Positions 1-6,981 of a DNA stretch of 13,091 nucleotides are shown here, one piece after another. Within the stretch, counting starts at the first letter, position 1. Every line of letters starts with the position of its first letter. Location: assembly GCA_005883295.1 (NCBI GenBank), contig VAWV01000053.1, positions 1-13,091 of the forward strand, read 5' to 3'. The position numbers were made by a program, and so were the translations under genes. This DNA comes from Actinomycetota bacterium. GTDB lineage: Bacteria; Actinomycetota; Thermoleophilia; Solirubrobacterales; Thermoleophilaceae. The notes under the pieces are model-generated. The model was not told the DNA's origin. It did not search any database and saw nothing but the letters and a program-made list of their open reading frames with translations.

Positions 1-449
1 TCCCCCCGAGCGTTCGATCCGCGATTGTAGAGCCGCCTTTCGCAGTCGTCGTGTTGCGGTAGCGGAGCTCCACGAGCAACCTCGAACACGGCGTACTTGG
101 GCCCGCCGACGCAGACGCGGTTCCTACCACCGAGCTTCTTTGCCGGGATGAACCAACGACGGCCATCGCCGACGAGCACGAACAAGTAGTCGCAGCGGTC
201 GGCCGTCATGAACTTCGATGTGCCAGTCCAGCTCTGATTGCCTCCACGGGTGCAAACCTGAACGCCCCACCGCCCCTTTACGAAGTACCTACAAGTCTTG
301 ACCTGGACGCGCAGAATCTTCCCGTCGAGTTCCGCCAGGATGTCGTAGTCGGGGCTGTGCCCCACGGGCAGCCAGACGCGGGCCCCGACGCTCGCCAGCC
401 ACTCGATGGCCGAAGCCTCACCAAGATCGCCTTGCTCAAGAGTGTTCAC
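1..449 (-). CDS. Group I intron-associated-type PD-(D/E)XK endonuclease, 3' end cut by window edge
   Basis: The reading frame is open for 149 codons from a GTG at 449 to the window edge, so the C-terminus is missing. The N-terminus reads NTLEQGDLGEASAIEWL, followed by GHSPDYDI and LRVQVKT. This is the fold and order of the small PD-(D/E)XK family that includes the homing enzyme I-Ssp6803I: Glu11, Asp36, and Gln49-x-Lys51 in place of the usual D/E-x-K. Further family blocks are RGGNQSW, DYLFVLVGDGRRWFIP and GGPKYAVFEV. Such proteins occur as free-standing genes in many actinobacteria, so homing activity here is inference. An in-frame ATG at 518 would add 23 residues without family resemblance. 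GTG 449 is preferred because the family blocks begin there and TACGTT lies 7 nt upstream, which suggests a leaderless mRNA. It is divergent from the DUF4331 gene. Confidence 0.75.
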   Translation of the reverse strand, partial: MNTLEQGDLGEASAIEWLASVGARVWLPVGHSPDYDILAELDGKILRVQVKTCRYFVKGRWGVQVCTRGGNQSWTGTSKFMTADRCDYLFVLVGDGRRWFIPAKKLGGRNRVCVGGPKYAVFEVARGAPLPQHDDCERRLYNRGSNARG

Positions 450-455
450 ATAACA

Positions 456-467
456 GAACGTACGTTC
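456..467. promoter_or_regulatory. 12-bp perfect palindrome with overlapping -10-like hexamers on both strands
   Basis: GAACGTACGTTC is self-complementary. It contains TACGTT, which fits the actinobacterial -10 pattern TAN3T, on both strands. On the minus strand the hexamer ends 7 nt before GTG 449, the right place for a leaderless start of the endonuclease gene. On the plus strand it could start the DUF4331 transcript near 473, leaving a leader of about 120 nt. No good -35 box is visible on either side. It could instead be a repressor site or chance. Confidence 0.35.
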
Positions 468-482
468 GTCGCCGGACGGAAC

Positions 483-521
483 CAGCTGAGAGCTCCTCTC
501 ACTAGCTGATCCCCTCATCAG
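483..521. other. Two adjacent small inverted repeats in the divergent intergenic region
   Basis: CAGCTGAGAG (483-492) pairs with CTCTC (496-500) and, after a 3-nt bulge, AGCTG (504-508). It is followed by CTGAT (506-510) pairing with ATCAG (517-521), so the two share three bases and cannot both form. They would lie in the leader of the DUF4331 mRNA if transcription starts near 473. The stems are short and the role is unknown. The rest of 450-596 shows only the palindrome and the ribosome site of the next gene. Confidence 0.25.
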
Positions 522-596
522 GCGGCCGCGCAAGTCGCACGCAGAGGAAGGCTCGGCCCGCGCGGCCGGGCGATCGCACATACGAGAGGAGCATCC

Positions 597-2036
597 ATGC
601 GGAAGCTGGCCCTGGCTCTGCCGGCCGCCGTGGCGGCGGTACTCGTCGCCGTGGCGATGAGCGTCGGCTCGAGCCACCGCGAAGCCCCGAACACGGCGCT
701 CGACCCGACCGCGGACGACACCGACGTCTATGCGTTCACGGCGAACGACGCGCCCGGGAAGTTGACGGTGGTGGCGAACTGGATCCCGTTCGAGGATCCG
801 GCGGGCGGTCCGAACTTCTACCGGTTCGACGACCGCGCCCACTACTACATCAACGTCGACAACACGGGTGACGGGAAGTACGACATCCGTTACGAGTTCA
901 AGTTCAAGACGCACATCCGGAACAAGAACTCGTTCCTGTACGCGCTGCCCGGAGTGTCGAGCTTCAACGATCCGAAGCTCAACGTCGTGCAGACCTACGA
1001 CCTCTTCCGCGAGAGGTACAAGAACGGGAAGCAGGTCGGTGAGAAGCGGATCGCCCACAACCTCCCGGTCGCGCCGAACAACGCCGGCCCCAAGACGTTC
1101 CCGAACTACAACGCGGTGGCAAGCTCCGCGATCAGGAACTTCGGGAGCGGCGGAAAGGTGTTCGCCGGCCAGCGTGACGACCCGTTCTTCGTCGACCTGG
1201 GGATGACGTTCGACGCCATCAACTTCCGCCCCGGCACCGGCACCGGTAACCAGGGCGGAGGCAAGGACGACCTGGCGGGCTACAACGTCCACTCGATCGT
1301 CCTGCAGGTGCCCGACAAGCAGGTCACGCGCAACCGCAAGGCCGTCGCCGGCCCGTCCGCCAAGAACGCGGTCGTCGGCGTCTGGTCCTCGACCGAGCGT
1401 CGCCGGCTCCAACTGACGACCGCCGCCCATCATGGCGGAGGCCATCACCGCTGGGTGCAGGTGAGCCGGCTGGGCAACCCGCTGGTCAACGAGGTCGTGA
1501 TCCCGCTCGGGAAGAAGGACCAGTTCAACCGGACCCAGCCCAACCAGGACGCGGCGCGGTACGGCAAGTACGTGCTGTCGCCCGAGCTGGCACACGTGAT
1601 GAACGTGCTGTTCAACCTCGGCGCCCCGGAGCACAACCGGACGGACATCGTCCAGGCGGTCCTCCAGGGCATTCCGGGGCTGAACCAGGTTCAGCGCAAG
1701 GGCGCGAAGGAACCGGCCGTGGACACGCTGAAGATCAACCTCGGCACCCCGCCGGCAGGCTCGCCCAACCGCTTCGGCGTGTTGGCGGGCGACAACGCCG
1801 GCTACCCGAACGGACGCCGCCTGACGGACGACGTGGTCGATATCGACCTCCGCGTCTTCGCCGGCTTCCTGAAGGGACACAAGGTGCCGCTCGGCGACGG
1901 CGTGGACCAGAACGACGTCCCGTTCCTGTCCTCGTTCCCGTACGTGGCACCGCCGCACGCGGGCTACGACTCGCAGATCAAGCGGATCGAGCCGCCGCAC
2001 CCGCCGACACCGGCGCAGCCGGCACTCGCCCGCTGA
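597..2036 (+). CDS. DUF4331 family secreted protein (SHREAP motif)
   Basis: A 479-residue protein. AGGAG (587-591) lies 5 nt before the ATG and is the clearest ribosome site in the window. Residues 1-24 form a signal peptide (Arg2-Lys3, then a hydrophobic stretch of about 20 residues). The mature part begins SSHREAP, the signature just after the signal peptide in DUF4331 proteins. The family blocks DPTADDTDVYAF, VVANWIPFEDPAGGPNFYRF and the Asp/Asn-rich YYINVDNTGDGKYDIRYEF follow. A poorly conserved stretch near residues 260-285 contains a short HHGGGHHRW run. The C-terminal half carries the second conserved region (LTDDVVDIDLRVFAGF). The biochemical function of DUF4331 is not known. It probably acts outside the membrane. 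It heads a same-strand run with a TPR protein, a NicO transporter and a Fur-type regulator, so a role in envelope metal handling is a reasonable inference, not shown. Length and ends look complete. Confidence 0.9.
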   Translation: MRKLALALPAAVAAVLVAVAMSVGSSHREAPNTALDPTADDTDVYAFTANDAPGKLTVVANWIPFEDPAGGPNFYRFDDRAHYYINVDNTGDGKYDIRYEFKFKTHIRNKNSFLYALPGVSSFNDPKLNVVQTYDLFRERYKNGKQVGEKRIAHNLPVAPNNAGPKTFPNYNAVASSAIRNFGSGGKVFAGQRDDPFFVDLGMTFDAINFRPGTGTGNQGGGKDDLAGYNVHSIVLQVPDKQVTRNRKAVAGPSAKNAVVGVWSSTERRRLQLTTAAHHGGGHHRWVQVSRLGNPLVNEVVIPLGKKDQFNRTQPNQDAARYGKYVLSPELAHVMNVLFNLGAPEHNRTDIVQAVLQGIPGLNQVQRKGAKEPAVDTLKINLGTPPAGSPNRFGVLAGDNAGYPNGRRLTDDVVDIDLRVFAGFLKGHKVPLGDGVDQNDVPFLSSFPYVAPPHAGYDSQIKRIEPPHPPTPAQPALAR

Positions 2037-2044
2037 GGTGAACA

Positions 2045-2075
2045 GGGAGGGGCCCCGCTCCACGGGGCCCCTCCC
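2045..2075 (+). terminator. Strong hairpin between DUF4331 and TPR genes, no T-tract
   Basis: GGGAGGGGCCCCG (2045-2057) and CGGGGCCCCTCCC (2063-2075) form a perfect 13-bp GC stem around a CTCCA loop, 8 nt after the DUF4331 stop. No run of T follows. T-less stems are proposed as terminators in some actinobacteria. The next gene starts 30 bp later on the same strand, so partial termination or mRNA end protection would make the secreted protein more abundant than the downstream products. Which of these applies is inference. Confidence 0.65.
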
Positions 2076-2105
2076 GGCTCGCCCCAACCGAATCCCGGAG
2101 ACCCG

Positions 2106-3323
2106 ATGACCCTGAGATTCCCCCACCTTCGCCCCCTCGCCGCGCTGGTCGCGGCATTCGGCGCAGCCCTCCTCGTGCTCGCGCTCGTGAACCGCGGGAG
2201 CGCGCCGCCAACCACCGCACCGCCAACCTCGTCCGACGCGGCGACCGCCGCCGTCCCGCGGACGACCGACGCCCTGATCGCGACGCTCCAACGCGCACTC
2301 CGCGTCCGGCCGAACGACCTGACCGCGCGCACCGACCTCGCCGACGCCTACCTCCAGAAGGTGCGCGAGACCGGCGACCCGAGCTTCTACCCCCGCGCCG
2401 GATCCCTCCTGCAGGGCGTGCTCCGGATCGCGCCACGCGACTCCGGCGCTCTTACGGTGGCCGGCACGCTCGCCCTCGCCCGTCACGACTTCCGGCAGGG
2501 GCTCCGCCTGGGAGATGCGGCCGTGCGCACGGAACCCGGGAGCGTCCGGCCGCTCGCGGTGATCGTCGACGCCCAGACCGAGCTGGGCCGCTACGCCGAC
2601 GTCGGCCGGACCCTCCAGCGGATGATCGACCTCAAGCCCAGCCTGGCCTCGTATGCCCGCGTCCAGACTCTGCTGGGCACCCTCGAGTTCGACCGCGGCC
2701 GGCTGGCCGAGGCTCGCCGCGCCTACACGATCGCGCTGCTTCGCCAGCCCGGCTTCCCGGCCGCCGGCGCCGGCCTCGCGCGCGTCGAGGCGGCCCAGGG
2801 CGAACTCCCGGCCGCGATCCGCCGCTACCGGCGCGTTGTGGCGCGACTCCCGCTGCCCGAGTACGTGGTGGGGCTTGGCGAGGCCGAGCTCGCGGCCGGT
2901 CGCGCGGCCGCCGCGCTCCGCGACCTCGCCCTGGTCGGCGCCGAGGAGCGGCTCCTGCAGGCGAACGGAGTGAACACCGACGTGGACCTGGCGCTGTACG
3001 AGGCGAGCCACGGCAGCTCGCAGCGCGCCGTCCTCCTCGCCCGCCGCGCCTACGCCGCGGCGCCCAGCGTCCGCTCCGCCGACGCCCTCGGCTGGGCCCT
3101 CACCCGCGCCGGCCACCCCGCGAGTGGCCTTCGGTTCGCCCAGCGGGCGCTCAGGCTCGGTTCCCGCGATCCCCTGTTCCTGTACCACGCCGGGATCGCG
3201 GCGCGCGGCGCGCGCCAGACGGCCGAGGCCCGCCATCTCCTGACCGCCTCGCTTAGCCTCAACCCCCGCTTCTCGCCCCTCTGGGCGCCGCGCGCCCGGG
3301 CCGCGCTGAGGACCCTCCCGTGA
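2106..3323 (+). CDS. Membrane-anchored TPR protein
   Basis: A 405-residue protein. GGAG sits 5 nt before the ATG. Residues about 11-29 form one hydrophobic segment, either an uncleaved anchor or a signal peptide, followed by a Thr/Pro-rich linker (APPTTAPPTSSD). The rest is Ala/Leu/Arg-rich helical hairpins with TPR spacing, for example NDLTARTDLADAYLQ, the repeat around GTLEFDRGRLAEARRAYTIA, and the C-terminal block ending TASLSLNPRFSPLW. I estimate about eight repeats, several of them degenerate. TPR arrays bind partner proteins, and no enzymatic domain is visible. The anchor would place the repeats outside the membrane, the same side as the DUF4331 protein and the large soluble domain of the transporter, so it may scaffold them (inference). 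Its stop overlaps the transporter start (GTGA, 3320-3323), indicating translational coupling. Confidence 0.85.
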   Translation: MTLRFPHLRPLAALVAAFGAALLVLALVNRGSAPPTTAPPTSSDAATAAVPRTTDALIATLQRALRVRPNDLTARTDLADAYLQKVRETGDPSFYPRAGSLLQGVLRIAPRDSGALTVAGTLALARHDFRQGLRLGDAAVRTEPGSVRPLAVIVDAQTELGRYADVGRTLQRMIDLKPSLASYARVQTLLGTLEFDRGRLAEARRAYTIALLRQPGFPAAGAGLARVEAAQGELPAAIRRYRRVVARLPLPEYVVGLGEAELAAGRAAAALRDLALVGAEERLLQANGVNTDVDLALYEASHGSSQRAVLLARRAYAAAPSVRSADALGWALTRAGHPASGLRFAQRALRLGSRDPLFLYHAGIAARGARQTAEARHLLTASLSLNPRFSPLWAPRARAALRTLP

Positions 3324-4657
3324 ACCTGCGCGCCCCGGTCGTCGCAGCGGTGATGGCGATCGCACTGCTCGTGCCAGCGGGCGCCCACGCCCACCCGCTC
3401 GGCAACTTCTCGATCAACCACCTCACCTACGTGCAGATCTCGAACGACGGGATCGCGCTGCGATACATCCTCGACCAGGCCGAGATCCCGACCTTCCAGG
3501 AGCGCGGGGAGCCGCGCGCAACGGTCCTTGCGCACAAACGCGACGAGGTGCTGCGCAACCTGGCGGTCACCGTCGACGGGCGCCGCGCGCCGGTCCGCGC
3601 GCTGCCGGGCGCTTCGATCTCGTTCCCGCCGGGTCAGGGCGGCCTGCGCCTCACGCGTGTGGAGCTGCCGCTGGCGGCGTCCGCGCACGACCCCCGAACG
3701 GTCCAGGTCCACGATGGCACCTTCGAAGGACGCATCGGCTGGAAGGCCGTGGTCCCCCGTCCCGGCGCGAGAACGGCGGTGAAGACCGGCACCGAGCGCG
3801 GAGACCCCACGAACGGCCTGCGCACCTACCCGCGCGCCGCGCTCTCGAGCCCGAAGGACGAGCGCGTTGCCTCGTTCTCGGTGCGCCCGGGAGCGGGAAC
3901 GCTCACCGCGCCGCACGGGCTCGGCGCCGGAGCCGCCGACACGACCACCAACCGCAGCGGCGACGGCTTCGCGAGCGTATTCCAGGACGCGGTGAGCGGA
4001 AAGACGGTGCTCGTCTTCCTCCTTCTCGCCGCGTTCGGATGGGGCGCGCTGCACGCTCTGTCGCCGGGTCACGGCAAGGCCATGGTCGCGGCCTACCTGG
4101 TCGGCACCCGCGGCACCGCCCGCCACGCAGCCGCGCTCGGCGCGATCGTGACGATCACGCACACGGCCGGCGTCTTCGCGCTGGGCCTGGTGACCCTGCT
4201 CCTGTCGCAGTTCCTGGTCCCGGACCAGCTCTATCCGTGGCTCACGCTGGTCTCGGGACTTATGGTCGTCGTGGTAGGCGGCGGCGTGGTTCGCTCGCGC
4301 ATCCGCGCTCGCCGCCACGAGCACCATCATCAGCATCACGACGAGGTGACGACGCGCGGCCTCCTGGCGATGGGCGCCTCCGCCGGCCTCATCCCCTGCC
4401 CGTCAGCCCTGGTGGTGCTGCTCGGGGCGATCTCGCAGCATCAGGTCGCTCTCGGGATGGTCCTGATCCTCGCCTTCAGCCTGGGCCTGGCAACCGCGAT
4501 GACGGCGATCGGGGTAGTGGTTGTCTTCGCCGGGCGCCTGACCGCGCGGATCGACTTCAGGGGCCGCACCGCCACGGCGCTCCCGGTGCTCTCAGGCCTC
4601 GTGATCGTTGGCGCCGGCCTGCTGCTCAGCGCGAAGGCGGTGCCGCAACTCCTCTGA
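3320..4657 (+). CDS. NicO-family nickel/cobalt transporter with large extracytoplasmic domain
   Basis: A 445-residue protein starting at a GTG inside the TPR stop. Residues 1-24 are a signal peptide ending AHA, so the mature protein would begin at His25 (HPLGNFSINH). Residues about 25-225 are a soluble extracytoplasmic domain. Membrane segments then follow, with the NicO/RcnA landmarks HALSPGHGK (245-253), an HTAGVF helix, and GLIPCPSALVVLL around Cys360. A cytoplasmic-type loop at 333-342 reads HEHHHQHHDE, the kind of His-rich loop that binds nickel or cobalt in this family. Transport direction cannot be read from sequence: RcnA relatives export Ni/Co, while HupE/UreJ-like relatives import. 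A Fur-type regulator lies 40 bp downstream on the same strand, which fits metal-dependent control. No truncation is visible. Confidence 0.85.
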   Translation: MNLRAPVVAAVMAIALLVPAGAHAHPLGNFSINHLTYVQISNDGIALRYILDQAEIPTFQERGEPRATVLAHKRDEVLRNLAVTVDGRRAPVRALPGASISFPPGQGGLRLTRVELPLAASAHDPRTVQVHDGTFEGRIGWKAVVPRPGARTAVKTGTERGDPTNGLRTYPRAALSSPKDERVASFSVRPGAGTLTAPHGLGAGAADTTTNRSGDGFASVFQDAVSGKTVLVFLLLAAFGWGALHALSPGHGKAMVAAYLVGTRGTARHAAALGAIVTITHTAGVFALGLVTLLLSQFLVPDQLYPWLTLVSGLMVVVVGGGVVRSRIRARRHEHHHQHHDEVTTRGLLAMGASAGLIPCPSALVVLLGAISQHQVALGMVLILAFSLGLATAMTAIGVVVVFAGRLTARIDFRGRTATALPVLSGLVIVGAGLLLSAKAVPQLL

Positions 4658-4665
4658 GGATGATC

Positions 4666-4682
4666 CGCCGGCGAGGCCGGCG
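4666..4682 (+). other. Short GC hairpin between transporter and Fur genes
   Basis: CGCCGGC (4666-4672) and GCCGGCG (4676-4682) form a 7-bp stem with a GAG loop in the 40-bp gap before the fur-type gene. There is no T-tract. It could attenuate or protect the downstream message, or be chance in GC-rich DNA. Confidence 0.3.
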
Positions 4683-4697
4683 CGTACAGGCAGGCGG

Positions 4698-5180
4698 GTG
4701 ACGGTATCCAACCCAGCGCCAGCGACCAGCGCCGCAAGCGTGCGCGCGGCGATCGCCGAGCTGCGCCGCAGCGGCCACCGCATCTCCGCGCCCCGCAGGC
4801 AAGTGCTCGAGGCGCTCTACGCGGCCTCCGCACCGGTCAGCGCGGACGAGATCGCGGGCGGGCTCGACGGGCGGTTTTCGAGCTCGGACCCCGCCTCCGT
4901 CTACCGCACCCTCGAGCTGCTCGAGCGGACCGGGCTCGCGCGACACGTGCACCTGGGGCACGGTCCCGGCCGCTACGCGCCCGCGTCCGTGGGCGAGCGC
5001 GACTACTTCGTATGCGAGCGGTGCGAGCAGGTGCGCGCCGCCGACCCGCGCGCGCTCGAGCCGGTCCGCGAGGCGATCGCGAGGGCGTTCGGCTGGCGGG
5101 TCCGCTTCAACCACTTCCCGATCGCGGGACTGTGCCCGCGCTGCGCAGAGGAGGCCGACGGCGCCGGCTACGGTTCGTGA
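4698..5180 (+). CDS. Fur-family metal-responsive transcriptional regulator
   Basis: A 160-residue protein, normal for the family. The GTG at 4698 is chosen. An upstream GTG-type start at 4608 would overlap the transporter by 50 bp and add Arg/Cys-rich sequence unlike Fur. The winged helix (about 14-83) is typical: RISAPRRQVLEAL, VSADEIAGGL and the recognition segment DPASVYRTLELLERTGLARH. Two CxxC pairs (Cys106/Cys109 and Cys146/Cys149) form the structural zinc site, and His139 matches the conserved His of the C-terminal strand. The His cluster that normally precedes the first CxxC is replaced by ERDYFVC, so part of the usual sensing site is absent. Other possible ligands are His83, His85 and His88. 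It may control the NicO cluster in front of it (inference). The stop overlaps the start of the next gene. The Fur/Zur/Nur subtype cannot be assigned. Confidence 0.85.
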   Translation: MTVSNPAPATSAASVRAAIAELRRSGHRISAPRRQVLEALYAASAPVSADEIAGGLDGRFSSSDPASVYRTLELLERTGLARHVHLGHGPGRYAPASVGERDYFVCERCEQVRAADPRALEPVREAIARAFGWRVRFNHFPIAGLCPRCAEEADGAGYGS

Positions 5181-5656
5181 TGATGCCCCACGCCGGACTC
5201 GAGCTGACCGACGAGCGGCGCGGCCTGCGTCTGGTCTACCGCGCCACGCCAGCGGAAACAGGTGGCCGGCGGCTGGAGATGGACTGGTACGCGCAGCCCG
5301 GTCGCGTGACCGTCGCGCGCCCGCACGTCCACCCCTGGAACGTCGGCAGCGGCGAGATGCACGTCCGGCAGACGATCACCGTCGAGGACCCGACGACCGA
5401 GATCGCCGAGGGGGTCGCGCGCTATTTCGAAACCGTCTTCGCGCTGTCGGCTCGCGGTGGGGTCGACGAGAAGGGCGACATCCGCGATCCGCTCCAGTCC
5501 GCGGTCAGCATCCGCGAACTCCTGATGCCCGGCACCTGGCTGGCGGGGCCGCCGCGCTGGGCGCAGAGCGCCCTGTTCGCAGCGCTCGCGGCGATCGGAC
5601 GGCTCGCCGGCCGGAAGGCGTACATCCCGGCGCAGCCGGAGCCGGCCTCGAGCTAG
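5180..5656 (+). CDS. Cupin-derived protein lacking the barrel core
   Basis: A 158-residue protein from ATG 5180. GTG 5177 and ATG 5183 are equally possible starts, and all touch the Fur stop, so coupled translation is likely. The N-terminal part (RLVYRATPAETGGRRLEMDW) and the HVHP at 49-52 match the start of small single-domain cupins. The C-terminal part (FETVFALS, DPLQSAV, then a hydrophobic tail near residues 129-143) matches the long C-terminal tail found in cupins of this kind. Between them, HVHP runs directly into WNVGSGEMHV, which normally closes the barrel after the second metal-binding histidine. About 40-45 residues seem to be missing: the Glu/His metal ligands and the glycine-rich turns. 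The frame stays open across the junction near 5335. As it stands it is unlikely to fold as a working cupin. Family placement is by pattern recognition and was not searched. Confidence 0.6.
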   Translation: MMPHAGLELTDERRGLRLVYRATPAETGGRRLEMDWYAQPGRVTVARPHVHPWNVGSGEMHVRQTITVEDPTTEIAEGVARYFETVFALSARGGVDEKGDIRDPLQSAVSIRELLMPGTWLAGPPRWAQSALFAALAAIGRLAGRKAYIPAQPEPASS

Positions 5657-6802
5657 TCAGGTCGCGTCGCGCAGGCGCTGCGCCTCGGGCAGCGCCTCGA
5701 GCTTCTTCAGCGTGGTGTTCTCGATCTGGCGGATCCGCTCGCGCGTGACACCAAACGCACGGCCCACCTCCTCGAGCGTCCGCGCCTCGTGGCCCTTTAG
5801 CCCGAAGCGCATCTCGATCACCTCGCGCTCGCGCTCGGGCAGCGCGTCGAGTGCCTTGCGCACGTTCTCGCGGCGGAGGTTCTCGATGGCCAGCTCGAAC
5901 GGTGAGTCGGCGGTCTCGTCCTCCACGAAGTCGCCGAGCTCCGTGTCCTCCTCGTCGCCGATCGGCTTCTCGAGCGAGATCGGGAGCTGCCCCAGCCGCT
6001 GGATGTCCTTCACCTCGCGCATGTGGCAATCGAGCTGCGCCCCGATCTCCTCAGGCGTCGGCTCGCGGCCGAGCTCCTGCACCAGCTGCCGCTCCACATG
6101 CGCGACCTTGTTCAGCTTCTCGACCATGTGGACCGGGATCCGGATGGTGCGCGCCTTGTCGGCGATCGCGCGGGTGACCGCCTGGCGGATCCACCAGGTG
6201 GCGTAGGTCGAGAACTTGTAGCCGCGCCGGTAGTCGAACTTCTCGACCGCCCGGATCAGCCCGAGCGAGCCCTCCTGGATCAGGTCGAGGAAGGTGAGGC
6301 CCCGCCCGAGGTAGCCCTTCGCGATCGAGACGACCAGCCGCAGGTTGGCCTCGATCATGTGCTGCTTGGAGGCCATGTCGCCGCGCTCGATGCGCTTGGC
6401 GAGCGCCACCTCCTCGTCGGCGGTGAGTAGCTCGACACGCCCGATCGAGCGCAGGTAGAGACGGAGCGAGTCGAGGCTCGGCTCGACCGTCAGGTCGATC
6501 TCGATCTTCTTGGTGCCGCCGCCGAGGGCGTCCTTGGCCTCACCGTCACCGCTGCCGTCGCCCCGGAACTCAGCGGGCTTGCCGTCCTGGGCGAGGAGCT
6601 CGATCCCCCGATCGACGAGGTAGGTGCGCAGGTCGCGCAGCTGCTCCTTTGTGACCTCGACCTCCTCGAGCGAGGCCGCCAGGTCCTCGAACGTCACATA
6701 GCCGCGCTCGCGGGCCTCGGCGAGGACGGGACGGAGCTCCTCGATCTCGGCGATCGGTGCCTCGGGCCGCTCGAGGAGGGCTCCATCGTCCTTTGGATCC
6801 AC
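5657..6802 (-). CDS. rpoD: Primary RNA polymerase sigma factor (RpoD/SigA, sigma-70 group 1)
   Basis: A 381-residue protein. The GTG at 6802 is chosen because AGAGGGA lies 7 nt upstream. A start at 6928 would add 42 unrelated residues. Residues about 13-66 are a short region 1.1. Region 1.2 begins DSLRLYLRSIGRVELLT. Region 2 is nearly invariant: NLRLVVSIAKGYLGRGLTF, DLIQEGSLGLIRAVEKFD, and YKFSTYATWWIRQAVTRAI, which recognises and melts the -10 box. Region 3 includes IRIPVHMVEKLN. Region 4 ends with the helix-turn-helix TLEEVGRAFGVTRERIRQIE that reads the -35 box. Region 1.1 plus the region 2 and 4 identity point to the housekeeping sigma rather than an alternative one. It is convergent with the cupin gene with no base between the stops and no visible terminator. 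TATGGT at 6920-6925 (minus) is a possible -10 with a leader of about 110 nt. Confidence 0.95.
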   Translation of the reverse strand: MDPKDDGALLERPEAPIAEIEELRPVLAEARERGYVTFEDLAASLEEVEVTKEQLRDLRTYLVDRGIELLAQDGKPAEFRGDGSGDGEAKDALGGGTKKIEIDLTVEPSLDSLRLYLRSIGRVELLTADEEVALAKRIERGDMASKQHMIEANLRLVVSIAKGYLGRGLTFLDLIQEGSLGLIRAVEKFDYRRGYKFSTYATWWIRQAVTRAIADKARTIRIPVHMVEKLNKVAHVERQLVQELGREPTPEEIGAQLDCHMREVKDIQRLGQLPISLEKPIGDEEDTELGDFVEDETADSPFELAIENLRRENVRKALDALPEREREVIEMRFGLKGHEARTLEEVGRAFGVTRERIRQIENTTLKKLEALPEAQRLRDAT

Positions 6803-6964
6803 TGTGTGTTCCCTCTCGCGATCGTGTGAAGGGGCGCGCCGACGTCCGAGCCATGTCGCCGCACAACGAGTACCTGCGAGTCCGATCGGGCCGGTCGCCA
6901 GCTGCCGACCCCGGTGGCCACCATACACCCGATGTGGCTAAATCGCACCCCCTTTTCCCAGCGC

Positions 6965-6970
6965 TATCGT
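6965..6970 (+). promoter_or_regulatory. Possible -10 box (TATCGT) of the GTP cyclohydrolase gene
   Basis: TATCGT ends 11 nt before ATG 6982. Transcription starting 6-8 nt downstream would give a leader of only 3-5 nt, which fits the lack of a ribosome site. No convincing -35 box is visible. The 179-bp divergent region 6803-6981 holds otherwise a GGTGGCCACC palindrome (6913-6922) overlapping the sigma gene's possible -10. Confidence 0.35.
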
Positions 6971-6981
6971 CAAAGCCCGCA

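Noticed and set aside
8..30. GTTCGATCC on the plus strand near the left edge, resembling a tRNA T-loop
   Set aside because: Only about three of five T-stem pairs form and no other tRNA arms follow; the bases read well as coding sequence on the minus strand.
3050..4339. 429-residue minus-strand open frame opposite the transporter
   Set aside because: Low-complexity Arg/Ala/Glu-rich translation with no motif, antisense to two recognised genes; typical of GC-rich DNA.
4316..4345. CATCATCAGCATCAC-type run as a possible tandem repeat
   Set aside because: It encodes the His-rich metal-binding loop of the transporter; codon repetition explains it.
4608..4697. 30-residue N-terminal extension of the Fur-type regulator
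   Set aside because: It overlaps the transporter by 50 bp and has Cys/Arg-rich sequence unlike Fur proteins; GTG 4698 gives the normal length.
6803..6928. 42-residue N-terminal extension of the sigma factor
   Set aside because: No resemblance to sigma region 1.1, and a good ribosome site precedes GTG 6802.
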